From positions 21,530,065 to 21,594,064 of the forward strand of contig OZ018416.1 of NCBI GenBank assembly GCA_963969595.1: DNA of 64,000 nt, in the 5' to 3' direction. The translations under genes were made by a program, and so were the position numbers. Every line of letters starts with the position of its first letter. Position 1 is the stretch's first letter. Below are positions 1-11,335 of this stretch, piece by piece. The notes below the pieces were generated by a model. The model did not search any database and was not told the origin of the DNA. It saw nothing but the letters and a program-made list of their open reading frames with translations. This stretch comes from Neckera pumila (taxonomy: Eukaryota > Streptophyta > Bryopsida > Hypnales > Neckeraceae).

Positions 1-500
1 TGCAAAATGCAAGCCAGGTTGCAAGCCTGGCAGTCCATTTTGCAAGCCGGGGAAGAAGGGTCGCCCCACCTACGGCCTCTTAAGAGGCCGTCGCCATCCA
101 GTGAGCTACATCCACATTCACGGATCATGTCCATGCTTTTTGGGAAAGTGGAAAAGGCACTTGTCTCATGCAGTTTGCAAGCCATTTTGCAAGCCACCCT
201 TTGGCTTGCAAAAGAGCCCGGTTTTGCATGCCACCGGAGGCTTTTGGCTTGGCCTCTTAACAAGTTCATCCATTATGCAAGACGGGTGGGGCAATTTTGC
301 AAGCCGGTGGCTACAAGTCATCCAATATGCAAGACGGGTGGGGATGCCCTTAGCCAGTCTTTTGGAGGAACCCTTTAGAGTGAAATACATATATTTCATG
401 CTGAACGTAGCAGATTTAAGATGGCGGCTCAGACAACTTTTGTGGAAATCACTATTTCATGCATAAAATAAAACAAAGACAATACATTTAAATATCAATG
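1..500. repeat. GCAAGCC-rich short-repeat region, no gene
   Basis: The first 330 bases repeat variants of TTTTGCAAGCC and of ATGCAAGACGGGTGGGG (near 277 and 328). The region is more GC-rich than the following DNA. Several short reading frames cross it on both strands, but none shows a recognisable domain. It looks like a degenerate repeat cut by the window edge. Confidence 0.5.
72..91. repeat. 20-bp perfect palindrome
   Basis: ACGGCCTCTTAAGAGGCCGT reads the same on both strands. Related CTCTTGTAGAGGCC stretches occur near 5140 and 40070, which suggests a dispersed repeat rather than a local regulatory site. The function is unknown. Confidence 0.6.
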
Positions 501-1730
501 ATGCTAGCACGTGAGCTTAGATACATGAGCCTATAAGCTTTGAACCTAGTTTTAGGTATGTACCTAGCTACAACTATTTTGGAAGGTGCTTATAATATAT
601 ATGTACCTATAACATGGAAAAAGTTTATAACATAGGCACCTATAACCATAGAAAGTATTACAATATAGACTCATAGGCTCATAAATTCAATGCTTTTATG
701 CTAGCACTCCCCTTGCTACTATTGAAAGCTCTTGAAAGTTTGGAGATTTTTTTTAGATGTCTAAAAACTTTTAAATTTATTTTATTTTATTTATCATTAC
801 TTCATGAATTTCTTAGAATTTCTAGTTATAAGTTGCATGCATTGATTTTTACAAAAACTAAGTTTTGAAAGCTCTAGAAATTTTGAAACTTTGCAAGCTA
901 CTTTCTAATAGTTCTAAATTTCCTATGTTGTAAGTGCAAGTTTGTTCTTTCAAATACATCTTAAACTAAAGCTTATTTGTTAGAATTACCTTTCAGAGTA
1001 ATTACAATGAAAAAAACATCTTTTAATTGGAAAAGAATCTCTGGAAACAAATTCCACCATTGGAATCTTGAAATGATTCTAGTCCAAAACTCCTTCATTT
1101 GATTGTCAACTACTCATCTTCTATCTTGCTTGGATTTTTAATTCCACTAGGTCAATTTTTATTTGTTTTATCTTTCCTTCAAAGTAGCTAGTATATATGA
1201 CCAAATTTAGTAAGAACGCAAAGGTATGATTTTGTCATATCTTTCTTATCATCTTATATTCAATTTATATTGCATTTAGAATGTCTAATCTCCTTCAAAC
1301 CTTCAAATCTAGATATTTTAAGATGCTCAAAGCTCTTAATGACAATACTTGAGTTTGGTAGGTCGATATTCTATTTTAGGATATTCTATTTTAGAATATT
1401 CTATTTTAGGATATTCTATTTTAGGATTTTTGTACTATAAAGCTCACAATGATTTGCTAAACATAAATAAAAAATAAACTTTGAGTTCTCACTAGTCTAA
1501 AACCAAGCCTGAACTAAAAGCTAATTGAAAATTGGTAAAAAGCAAAATCTACATTTAGATTTTTTTTAAAGATAATAAATAGTCAAAAGTAAAGGCAACA
1601 TAAGAAATGCATCAAAATTAAATAAGATTATAACAAGATCAAGTAAAAGCTATGCAAAATAAAAGCTAGGTGAAAACTCTACCAACGTAAAAGATAGGTG
1701 AAAGCTAGATTAAAGTAAAAGATAAATAGT
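501..1730. other. AT-rich intergenic DNA upstream of the kinase
   Basis: I see no gene here. The stretch contains a short tandem array at 1365-1426 (a 15-bp unit containing ATATTCTATTTTAGG, about four copies). Just before the kinase, at about 1650-1725, there are repeated AAAGATAGGTGAAAGCTAG-like words. Confidence 0.6.
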
Positions 1731-1738
1731 TATATAAA
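1731..1738 (+). promoter_or_regulatory. Probable TATA box of the kinase gene
   Basis: TATATAAA lies 70 bases before the first in-frame ATG of the kinase at 1808. This spacing would put transcription start around 1760-1770 and give a leader of about 40 bases. The assignment rests on motif and position only, and the surroundings are AT-rich, so chance occurrence is possible. Confidence 0.45.
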
Positions 1739-1807
1739 TACCAAGGCCTTGCATCTAATATTCTTGTGTCTTTTCTTCCATGGCCCTATCTATTGTTGCT
1801 TTTCAAA

Positions 1808-2632
1808 ATGGAGAAAATAAATTTGATGGAATATACTAAAGGCAAGCAATTGGGAGAGGGAAATTTTGGTGTCACATATTTGTGTACCAAAATTACAACG
1901 GGCCAACACTATGCATGCAAATGCATTCAAAAGCACACTCTTGTCTCACAAACACAATTTGAAACAATACAACATGAAATTGACATCCTAAAGTTGATCA
2001 ATTGTAAAGAACATCCAAATATAATTTTCATCAAAGATAATTTGGAAGATGATTTTTATGTATATATAGTGATGGAGCTATGTGAAGGAGGAACAATCCA
2101 TGAATATATACTTAAATATGGTACATTCAATGAGCAAAGAGCAGCTCAAATTATCAAGGAAATTGCTAGTGCTATTGAGACTTGCCATAGCTTTGGCATT
2201 GTCCATAGGGACTTGAAGCTTGAAAACTTGTTGTTCCAAACCAAAGAAAAAGATTCGGCACTCAAAATAATTGATTTTGGATTGGCCCAGTTCTTTAAGC
2301 ATGGAGAGGTATTGACTGATGTTGTTGGAAGTCCACTCTATGTAGCTCCTGAAGTTGTGAAACGCCATTATGGACCCAAAGCGGACATTTGGAGCGTTGG
2401 GGTGATATTATATACCCTTTTATCGGGGTTATATCCTTTCGATGCTAACACATTTTTAGAAGCATACAAAGAGGTCATGAAAGGCGATGAATTGTTTGAT
2501 GAGGATCCATGGCCAACCATCTCAGAGGGTGCAAAAGATCTCATTGGAAAAATGTTGACGTGTAATGTCAACATGCGTTTAAGTGCATCAGAGATTTTGA
2601 AGCATCCTTGGATTTTAGAAAATGCCAAGTAG
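1808..2632 (+). CDS. CDPK-type Ser/Thr kinase domain protein, kinase domain only, intronless
   Basis: The 274-residue product is almost entirely a protein kinase catalytic domain. Visible motifs are the glycine loop GEGNFG (16-21), the ATP-binding lysine in YACK (K38), the helix-C glutamate in HEID (E57), HRDLKLEN (133-140), DFG (156-158), APE (180-182) and DIWSVGVILY. It ends at LKHPWI, where calcium-dependent protein kinases normally continue into the autoinhibitory junction and EF-hands. Both are missing, so the kinase should not be directly calcium-gated. The motif wording (FGVTYLCT, KRHYGPKADIWS, DPWPTISE.AKDLI) is CDPK-like. HRDLKLEN replaces the usual HRDLKPEN. PEP-carboxylase kinases have a similar length, but their motifs fit less well. 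The reading frame is open back to a GTG at 1766, but 1808 is the first ATG. There are no introns and codons are AT-rich, so a retrocopy or old truncated duplicate is possible. All catalytic residues are intact, so activity is plausible. Confidence 0.87.
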   Translation: MEKINLMEYTKGKQLGEGNFGVTYLCTKITTGQHYACKCIQKHTLVSQTQFETIQHEIDILKLINCKEHPNIIFIKDNLEDDFYVYIVMELCEGGTIHEYILKYGTFNEQRAAQIIKEIASAIETCHSFGIVHRDLKLENLLFQTKEKDSALKIIDFGLAQFFKHGEVLTDVVGSPLYVAPEVVKRHYGPKADIWSVGVILYTLLSGLYPFDANTFLEAYKEVMKGDELFDEDPWPTISEGAKDLIGKMLTCNVNMRLSASEILKHPWILENAK

Positions 2633-3068
2633 GATAGAAGAAATTGGTGTTAGTGCATTCATAAGTGGATAAAAAATGGATATAAGTGGATTAAAATGTA
2701 GTTTTAATATATTTATAATAATATGCAAATGTATATTTGAACCGTTTGTTTGTGGAATGTACTCAATCAATGTGTTTAAGTGGTCTCTGTGCACCATTAC
2801 TTATGTACAAAATTAATTAGCCCCACCTTTTTACTTACATAAGAACAAACAAACAAAAATTTTACTTATCAAATCCAACAATGGCTTCAAATTCAACAAT
2901 CTTGTTATACCAGACAAAGCCTTCTTGTATGTTGTCCAAAAAAATTTATACATCTATTGAGTAATTTTTTCAAACGTAGAATTGTTGTATTTTGTTCATC
3001 TCATTCTTACAATTTGGTGTGCCTGTAGAATAATACAAAACCTATTCTCAAAGGCAACATTTGCATCT
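2633..3068. other. 3' flank of the kinase gene
   Basis: This is AT-rich DNA up to the first TTAA element. No EF-hand coding continues after the kinase stop. AATATATTTATAATAATA-like sequence near 2705 could serve as a plant polyadenylation region, but nothing is decisive. Confidence 0.45.
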
Positions 3069-3072
3069 TTAA

Positions 3073-4007
3073 CCCCTAAAGCCTTGAACATGCTTTTTTG
3101 AGAATATAGCTTTTTTGGGCAGCTCACTACGAGCGGAGTTTTTATTTTTTTTCTTTCAAATTTTCACACAACATTTTCCCAAGGAGTAGCTTTAAGGCCC
3201 AAAAATTTTCATAACTTTTGACTACATGATTAAAAAGTTATTGCATGATATGTCATTTTCATTGCTTGGCGGGCAGCCCAGGCAGCAAAAAAAACTTCTT
3301 CAAAAATCACTTTTAAAAAAAATATAAATTTGAAATTGGTTCTTTAGATTTATATGTACCCGGGAAGCTTTGAATCATTCCATTTGGATCAATGAATCGA
3401 AAGTTATGAGGATTCTTAGTTTGAGGGTAGTTATGGAATCTCAACTCTAAAATAAACTTTGAAGTCTTTTATTTCACTCAATTTTCAATATTTTTGAATA
3501 AAACAAAAATCATCAGGTGTATATTGTTTATTACAACATTACAGCCATCGGGATTGGCATTTTTCAATTCCATAATTAAATTCTTGACAGTTTAGTATTT
3601 TGAGTCATTCTCTACCTCTTCCTACTTACTATTTTTTTCCTATATGTTGTACAATTCCAAATGATCTGAAAATTTTCAAGCATGTAGCCAACTTGCTTTG
3701 AAGAATGAATCCAAAGAGTAACCACCATTTTGGACATTTTTTCATACAAATGTAACCTTGTGAAGGGCAGCTGCCCGGATTTTTGCAGTGATTAAAAAAG
3801 GGGTTTTGTCAATTCAAACGCTATTATCTTGCAATCTACATGGTGGAAAATTCTGAAATCTTTTCCACATCTTCTTAAACCAGTGTACTACAAGATCCTA
3901 CGGTTACATGTGTCCAAAAATGTCTTTTTTCTAAAATTTGGCACTAGTATTAGAAATGGCAGTTTTGGAGCGTTTTTGGTGAAAACATAGTCAAAAACCT
4001 TTAGGGG
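3073..4007 (-). mobile_element. TTAA-bounded piggyBac-like non-autonomous element, copy A
   Basis: The 935-bp unit is flanked by TTAA at 3069-3072 and 4008-4011. It starts CCCCTAAAGCC and ends CCTTTAGGGG, an inverted match. Read on the minus strand it shares blocks with the copies at 19.2 and 36.3 kb, for example CTGCCATTTCTAATAC, GTAGGATCTTGTAGTA and GATTGCAAGATAATAGC. No open frame suggests a transposase. The TTAA target and CCC start are known piggyBac-superfamily traits; family membership is inferred. Confidence 0.72.
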
Positions 4008-4015
4008 TTAAGTTA

Positions 4016-4721
4016 TTAGCTCCTAAAGAATAAAGTGATTGTTTCATGTATGGAAGAGATTTAAGGTAGTTTTGCACAAAGCCAATTTGGATAAGATGTT
4101 GACTTCAAGAAATTTTGGCGCAAGGTGTGAACATATTTCTTTAGTGGAAATTATCAAAAATCTATCGGATGTCCAAATCAAAAAGTTATAATTCCCTAAA
4201 TTTTTTGAGCAACTAGGGCGTCTTCAAGTAGCACGTGCAAAGCTCCTCATTTGCTTGATTTTCCACAACTTATTTGGTGTGCAAGGTGCATCCAAGTTTA
4301 AGTTATTTAAAAATCAGGATTGAAACACATGTGTTTTCAGTAAAGTTTTGCTGAAAATTGCCTTAAAATTTGAAATTTAGTAGGCATATAACTTACACAA
4401 TACAAGATGCAAATGTCAAAAATAATAACCATGTGTAGTGTAAAAATATCATTGTAGAAGGTGTTAAAAAGTTTGCTGGCCCTATTGTGCAAGGTCAGAA
4501 ACAAACTTTTCCTTCTAACTTCAAACGTTATAATCTTTCAATCCATGCCATCAAACTTTTTGAAATTTTTTCCACACATTCCCAAAAAATTCTAGTACAT
4601 ATTTGTACCATTGAATTTTGGGAAGAAGAAAAAAAATTCTCATTCTTTTTTTTTCATTGCCCAAAAAAGTGCCAATTTTTTCACAATTTCTGCCCGAAAT
4701 GTGCCTCAGTCCTATACAAGG
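4016..4721 (-). mobile_element. Possible degenerate TTAA-family copy abutting copy A
   Basis: Immediately after copy A, TTAGCTCCTAAAG resembles the family start, and CTATACAAGGTTAA near 4712-4725 resembles its end. The interior holds minus-strand family modules (AACGTTATAATCTTTCAATCC near 4527, and AGTGCCAATTTTTTC near 4669). The boundaries are uncertain. Confidence 0.35.
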
Positions 4722-4725
4722 TTAA

Positions 4726-5105
4726 TACCCATTTTCATGTGATCTATGGCATATGGTCATGGACTGACAATTTGTGGCCATTTATTAAGAAAAATAGAGA
4801 ACTCACACATGTCGTAGTCCCTTCTTTAGTCCAAATGAATGTAGCCACAAAGAACAAACAAACAAACCCTATGTTTACACCGACCCTACATAGAAGAATC
4901 GGTACAATGGTTTCACTATGAGAAAGAAGAAGAACTCTGATCATTTTGACTAGCATGAATGAAGAGTCCGTTGGAGATAGTTCTACTATCTAGGCCATGA
5001 AGGCCTAGGTAGCAAGTGCTATACCTTGAAGGTTTCACTATGACTATGACTAAGGAAATGACCCGAGCACCCTATAGACCTAAAATCCTAGCCTCACCCG
5101 CACCA
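4726..5105. other. Intergenic DNA, nothing recognised
   Basis: No gene or clear repeat is seen. Near 4992 a short GGCCATGAAGGCCTAGG stretch contains imperfect dyads. Short reading frames here show no domain. Confidence 0.4.
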
Positions 5106-5390
5106 GCCTGGTCGAGCTTATAGTTGTATGACGAGCCTCTTGTAGAGGCCGTTTTGCCTCCCCCTATTTTATCTTGGGGAAAACGCAAGAACGTTTTATT
5201 TGTTACGCATGAGTTTTTTTGCAAGTTCTGAGTTCATATTTGCAATCAGAGGCCCCAAATTAGCTAGGAGAGGTATTAACAATTGAACAAAGACGACACA
5301 AAATAAGGGGTCTTTTTTTTTACATCCACTTTGGACTTTACCTCCACAAGAGACTCGTCGTACAACTATAAGCTCGATCCGCCAGCCTCC
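5106..5390. mobile_element. Foldback element with about 50-bp inverted arms
   Basis: The left arm, around GGTCGAGCTTATAGTTGTAT (5109-5128), and its CTCTTGTAGAGG extension are repeated inverted near 5340-5385 (TACAACTATAAGCTCGATCC). Total size is about 285 bp. There is no coding capacity. A MITE-like identity is inferred from structure only. Confidence 0.5.
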
Positions 5391-5568
5391 ACGCCAATCA
5401 TACGCATTGTTGTCTTGGAAGAAATTATTGGTCACGCGCAATGCCAGCTTGTGAGTGGACGCAAGCTCCATTTCCCATCAATGTTAAGCTATTACCTGCA
5501 GAGGGGGGATGGAGTTGACATGGGTTGGGGGTGCACTCAGTTGGCATTGGTTGGATCTCCTTAAAGAC

Positions 5569-5762
5569 GAAACCACAGACATGGACTGATTGAGAATGAC
5601 GGAAGTCCCAATAACCGGACGTCCGGACGCACCCACATGATGTATCCCGGAAGCCCCCCAATTGATCCTCCTGACTCTTTGGGGCTTCCGGGATACACAA
5701 CATGGGTACATTTGGTTATTGGACTTCCGTCACAGTTTTCAATCAGTCTGTGTTTGTGGTTC
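5569..5762. mobile_element. Foldback element of about 194 bp
   Basis: Long inverted arms face each other across an 18-base centre. GAAACCACAGACATGGACTG at the left matches the inverse of the right end. TATCCCGGAAGCCCC (5643) pairs with GGGGCTTCCGGGATA (5680), and GGAAGTCC pairs with GGACTTCC. The transcript would form a strong hairpin. The element is more GC-rich than its surroundings. Confidence 0.6.
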
Positions 5763-7533
5763 CATCTCTAATCCATGAGCACCCAGTGCGTATTAACCAA
5801 AATCCAAATCCTTCTGAACTCATTCCAATCAAAATGTCACCCAAAATGAGATTCACAAATACTGACCTTACCGATCTGTAGTGGAGACATGTTCGGAAAT
5901 CAGAGAAAATAGATAAATGATTTGACTGTACCATTGAAAAGATTATAATAGTCAAAGGTTGCAATCTTTTTTTTGGGGGAGGGCAGATTTGAGGTGCTTG
6001 GACACTTATGGGGTTTAGGAGATTTGAAATCTCAAAGTATAAGTAAAATGACTGTGTTGAGATTCCATGCAAATGACGAATTTAAGGCATTTGAGATGCT
6101 GGTGCAAAGTGTGTGAATTTTCGCCATGAAACAAAAGAGGACTTTTGTGTATTTTATAGTCCATTGTATGGCCATATATTGGTAGTCTTGGAAAACTACA
6201 CTACTCAATAATCCTATACATTACATACCACTATGATTGGTATTTTAGAAAACTATAGAGTCTAAATCAACAAAAGTGTTTAATCTATTTATTGTATCCA
6301 TGTGCAAAGGTAGGTCTCTGTACTCTATGGAACTATGCATGACACTTCAAAGGGAATGAATGGCATACTCCAAGAATATATGGTACCTCATACACAACAT
6401 AGGTTACATAGGTATGTATGCCCATAATCAACCCAAACCAAAGTGCAACACTTGTATTTAGACCAAAAAAAGGCAAATTTTTTCTTAAAAAAATTGATTC
6501 ACAAGAGGTACCCAATCACAACATGAAAGTCTTTGAAATTGTATTACTAGTTTTGTGTGCAAGAAGAGATATACTATTTTGAAAGTTTATAACTTGTTCA
6601 TATGGTATCCAAATAATGCATGCTAAAGTGTGTTGGAATCCTCTTTCAGTTGCTAATACAGTCTAGAAGAAATCGTTTTTATTTTGTAATATTAATTATG
6701 CTCAATAGTAATAAGCATAAATTATAGGTGAGTATATTTTATTTGTACGCATGATGGCTACAAACATGTATGTACAATCCTTTCTACCAATACAAAATAA
6801 ATTTATTCTAATTTTTTATTTTTTGTGTATACAATTTAAAGGGATTCTATGGAATGTATAGTACAAATTATTACCACAACAATATTCTTCCCTTGCATGT
6901 CAATATATACAGAAAACTAGCATTGGATTTAGTGCTTTTGTCCATCGATTGTTGACGCCCCACTAAAGTTGCTATCTTCAAGAAATTGCACCATTTATCC
7001 CTATTCTAGAAATACAATATTTTCTAAACAATTCTTTCCACTATTTAAATAAATTATTGAATTGTAAATAGTAAATATGCCCACATTTTTTTGATACCAA
7101 AAAAATTCAAACCATTTTGAACTTCCTTCTCCATTTAATTATGACTTTCATCCAAAAACACACCTTCCACACCTAGGGGCCAAATGTATTCAAATTCTCT
7201 TAGGGACTAAGCACCTTAGAGTCCATTTTCTAAATGATGAACATTCTGATTAAAAGGCGATGTTTCTTGTGAACAACCTCTCATTCATTCCAAACAATGC
7301 TTGTAACTCTATAAAGAACAAGAATTGATTGACTAATGATTATCATAGTTCCTATAGAAATAAAGAATGCAACTATTCATTATGCCAATACATGATTTTT
7401 TGGTTGACTACCTCATTGATAGGTCACATAATCGGTACTTTGCTTCAAATTTGACCTTCAAGAGAGCTTAGGAGGAGGATATGTAGATCTTGAGCTTTCA
7501 AGGCAAATTGAATTTGTCTTTACCTTCATATAA
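5763..7533. other. AT-rich intergenic DNA
   Basis: No gene, RNA gene or complete element is recognised. TTTATAACTTGTTCATATGG near 6577 resembles the recurring module found in the TTAA elements, so fragments of that family may be present. Confidence 0.4.
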
Positions 7534-8457
7534 CCCCTAAAGTCCCAAGGCCATTTTTCTATCAAAAACCACTCAAAATTGCCATTTTGGTTGCGTTCAT
7601 CCAAGAACACAAAAAAAAACATTTTCTTAGAATCTAACGGTAGGGTCATGTACTTCACTTGTCAAAGATCATGTGGTACAAATTTCATAAAGTTTGACAC
7701 TATAGATTGGAAGATATTAGCAGTCAAAGTTGAAAAAGAAAGTTTTTTTGAACACTGACTTGCAATTTCAGATGACTTTGACCGCCATTTGTGGAAGTTT
7801 CTTACACTACAAACTTTGAATTAAAATTTTTTTATGTTGACGATGTAAGTTGAAAGTCTACAAAAAAAATTCAAGAAAAAATCACTTGATTTTCATTCTT
7901 TAAAAAATTGTTAAGTAGAAATAAGTCCAAGATTGAAAAAAAAAAAAAAAATCGTTAATAGCTCTTAGATTGGATTGAAATACAATAATCCTAATCGTAA
8001 GATTGTTTTAGCAAGCAAACCCAACATTCTCAAAAAAAAAATTGTAAAAAATTGTAAAAATTGCATTCAGAAATGAATCCTACAAGTTATTTTTTCGTAA
8101 AGATGCTTAGATTGCCCGAAAAATAAGATTGTCCATAACTTGCTCATTTTTAGTCAAAATAAAATGAATAAAAACTTCACGTCTAGACAAAAATACAAAG
8201 TTTCAGAGAAAAAATAAATAAAATTTATTTTGAGTTTTTGCAAAAAAAATTGTGCTGCTTGTCAAGTTCAGTTTGAGGCTTTTTGTGGTATAACTTTTGC
8301 TCCTGGGCACCAATTGAAATAAAAATTATATTCCCACAAAGCTAATCAGTTTTTCATTCTTATGGAAAAGTTTCAAAAAGTTTCACTAAAAACTGAACCC
8401 ATAGGTACCTACCCGAAATCTGATTTGTCGACCAGGGGGACAATGGGACTTTAGGGG
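7534..8457 (+). mobile_element. TTAA-family element, copy B
   Basis: The 924-bp unit begins CCCCTAAAGTCCCAAGG and ends GGGACTTTAGGGG, giving about 14 bp of inverted match. The right flank is TTAA. The left flank is ATAA, probably one substitution. Interior blocks match other copies: ATTGCCATTTTGG, GATTGGAAGATATTAGC, CCATAACTTGCTC and ATAACTTTTGCTCCTGGGC. No protein is encoded. Confidence 0.7.
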
Positions 8458-8461
8458 TTAA

Positions 8462-8918
8462 ACAATTTTCATTTTGTTTCCATCTTGGCAAGAGCTAATT
8501 TAAAACCGCACAAAAAAACATGAAGCATTGAATGACCAAGCTATTCACCTGGAAAAAAAAAATTGGTTTTCTAGTATATTTGGATAATCCTTATTTATTT
8601 AGCATTTTCTTTAATTACATGATAATGGTGAGTCTTCTCCAATTTCCTTATTGATTTTATATTGGATGTTTCACAATTGCAAAAATGTTTTGCTTTTGGT
8701 TTGAACCTGAGTGAATAATATCATTGAATGAAAAAGTTTGCCTCTACACAAAATGGGTAATTAATTAAAGTTTAAAAAATAAGATTTTGCCCATCTCTCT
8801 TTGTATATATACACATATAATTTTTTTCCATTATTAATGCAAATAATATTAATTCTTCTCTAAAGTATATGTAGGATTTTGTCAAAGAAAAATCAAGAAT
8901 CCAAGGATTGTGTCTAAT
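8462..8918. other. AT-rich intergenic DNA
   Basis: Nothing recognisable lies between TTAA copy B and the first CACTA-like hairpin. Confidence 0.4.
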
Positions 8919-9115
8919 CACTATAAGAAACCCGCGTCTTAGGTGACAAATTTGAGTGGACGTCCAATGCAACAAACCCATGTTTTTTGTCAACAAAAAC
9001 GTCCTATGTAACATTAATGTTGACATAAACACATGGGTTTGTTGCATTGGACATTCACTAAAATTCGTCAAGAAAAATCATGGCTCATCACCTAAAACAT
9101 AGATTTCTTACAGTG
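8919..9115. mobile_element. CACTA-like hairpin MITE 1
   Basis: The 197-bp inverted repeat begins CACTATAAGAAACCC and ends with the imperfect inverse (ATTTCTTACAGTG). ACAAACCCATG in the left arm faces CATGGGTTTGT in the right. CACTA/CACTG ends are the signature of the CACTA (En/Spm) superfamily. No clear 3-bp duplication is visible (AAT left, AAG right). Confidence 0.65.
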
Positions 9116-9263
9116 AAGTTGCAAAAAATTTGAATATAATAGATGAAACTTAGCAAATATGACATATATTGCTTGATTTTGGCTTTGTATAGAAGCATGG
9201 TTTGCTCTAATGAAATTATATAGTTCTATCATTTGAAGTAGTAACAATTTATTCTTTTCTTTT

Positions 9264-9468
9264 CACTAAAAGAAACCCGTGTTTAATGTGACGAGCTTGA
9301 TTTTTGTTGAAGGATTTTTCTAGACATCCACAATAGACAAAACCATGTTTAATGTTACAGTGGATGTTATAATTGACATAAAAACATGGTTTTGTCTACT
9401 GTGGATGTCTAGAAAAATCCATCAAGAAAAATCAAGCTCGTCACATTAAACACAGGTTTCTTCTAGTA
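9264..9468. mobile_element. CACTA-like hairpin MITE 2
   Basis: The 205-bp inverted repeat begins CACTAAAAGAAACCC and ends GGTTTCTTCTAGTA. The arms match along most of their length (GACGAGCTTGATTTTT facing AAAAATCAAGCTCGTC). TTT flanks both ends, consistent with the 3-bp target duplication expected for CACTA elements. It lies only about 150 bp from hairpin 1. Confidence 0.68.
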
Positions 9469-10508
9469 TTTTAAAACATAACAATATTCAACAATGAGCT
9501 ACAAATGTCTTTAGCAGTCGTTCAAAGTTTGTAGGTAAGTTTGTTGATATTAAATGTACCAAATTAGAATGCATTTAAGTATCAATTTACTACTTTTTTT
9601 TAATTTAGTTTCAATTTTCAAAATCAATCAAAGTCATTATTTTAACTTTGGAAATCCATTTGTTGAAGTTTTGTCATCAACAAAGGTCAAATATTCAACC
9701 TCTTTCCATTGAATATTGTAAACAAGTGCCCTAGATGGATAATATTGTAAGGTGTAGAATTTTCAATAAAAAATCTTTGCAATATGTGTTTATACCAAGT
9801 TGACAATTTTGCATCATATTTTCTATTATTTTCTAAAAAATGATTTAGCCAAACTTTTTTAATAATTTTATGAGTTTGGCCACAATGACCATTGTAGATA
9901 GTGATAAAAATGTTCCCTCTCAAATTGATGATCATGAATCTTGTAGGTATTTTAATTCTTAAAGAACTTTGCAAATAATTCTTTTAAAGATTTATATTTT
10001 TAATGCAAAGATCATGAATTTTGACCATTTGACTACTCGATTGATTTTTCATAGCCTTGTGGCTTCAAAATATTTTTTCATTCGTAAGGTTATCAAAATA
10101 TTACAAAAATATGGAATGTTATGTTTGTAGCATCAACTACAAATTTGATCAAACACCCTCTTTTGACTATGACTATGAGGATTTGATATAGGTCATGAGT
10201 AAATGAACTCTTAATTCACATTGGCCCTTAAAAGACGACTAGAATTGTTGTATTTGTTCTTCTTGTAGAAAAATACAAAGCTTTATAAAATTGCAGATGG
10301 ATGGTTCTCAAAAGTTTTATCATTTTTAAATCCTTTCTTCACATGCTGGTTTTAATCTTTAGGCCCTTTGGATGTAGAAAGTAAATATAAGCAAAACCAA
10401 TTTATAAGACCGCTATATAGAAGATTGAATATTCAATTTTCTAAGTATGATTAGTATTAGTTTTATCATCAAATTTTGGTCCATGAAACTTCTAAATGGA
10501 GTGGTATC
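9469..10508. other. AT-rich intergenic DNA
   Basis: I see no gene or element with definable ends. Short minus-strand reading frames near 9.7-9.97 kb have strongly AT-driven composition and no domain. Confidence 0.4.
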
Positions 10509-10512
10509 TTAA

Positions 10513-11319
10513 CCACTAAAAGATGAAGGCTTTCCTTTGTCAAAAAGCACTAAAAACTGCCATTTCTATTACAAAATGTAAAAAATAATTTAACTTTCTT
10601 TTTTTGCATATTTAACCATAGGATCCTGAACTCAGTTAGTATGAGGTTTTGTAGAAGAAATGTCAAAAAATTTCACCATTTAGATTGCAAGATATTTGTA
10701 TTTAAAGTAAGAAAAAACTTTTTCTTACACCTTATTAATTAAGCTTTTAAGACTTTGAATCCTTTAAACTCAAAAATTTTGCAAAATATATTTGAATTAA
10801 AATTTTAAATTGAAAAAAATGAATTCAAAGTCTTTTGAAAAAAATTACAAGAAAAAAAATTGATTTTATTCTTCAAAAATTATTAAACAGAAATAGGCAT
10901 GAGATAGAATGGAAAACTAAATCATTAATAGCTTTGAGATGGAATTGAACCACATTAATTCCAATGATGAAATAGATCTAGCAAGAAAACTAAACAATGA
11001 AGATTTTTCTCTAAGAGATTGTGAATTCTTGGTTTAAAAATAGATCCTATAAGTCATTTATAATGAAGATGTTCTGATTGCTTGAAAAACAAAATTCTCC
11101 ATAGTTTCTACAAAATTTCTGGTGCGCTTGGCGCCTTACATTTTGAGCTTTGATTAGCATAATTTTTGCTTTGAAGCAATGATAGAAATAAAAAAACACA
11201 TTCTAACAAAGCGAACAATTTTTCTATCATTACAAAAAGTTTCATTACTAAAAATTGAGATCATAGGAACCTACTTGAACCTTCAAAAGTCCCAAAGCAG
11301 ACTCTTGGTCCTTTAGGGG
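10513..11319 (+). mobile_element. TTAA-family element, copy C
   Basis: The 807-bp unit is bounded by TTAA at 10509-10512 and 11320-11323. The left end CCACTAAAAG is degenerate. The right end GGTCCTTTAGGGG is canonical. The interior carries family blocks (AAAACTGCCATTTCTATTAC, CATAGGATCCTGAACTCAGT, TAGATTGCAAGATATTTG). It is an old, diverged copy. Confidence 0.66.
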
Positions 11320-11335
11320 TTAATTCTTGAAGTTC

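Noticed and set aside
1808..2632. Identification as a PEP-carboxylase kinase because of length
   Set aside because: The motif wording around the glycine loop, the KRHYGPKADIWS segment and the DPWPTISE segment is CDPK-like. Only the length favours the alternative.
8698..8710. GTTTGAACCTGAG as a possible tRNA T-arm
   Set aside because: No acceptor stem, D-arm or anticodon arm can be folded around it. No tRNA was found anywhere in the window by eye.
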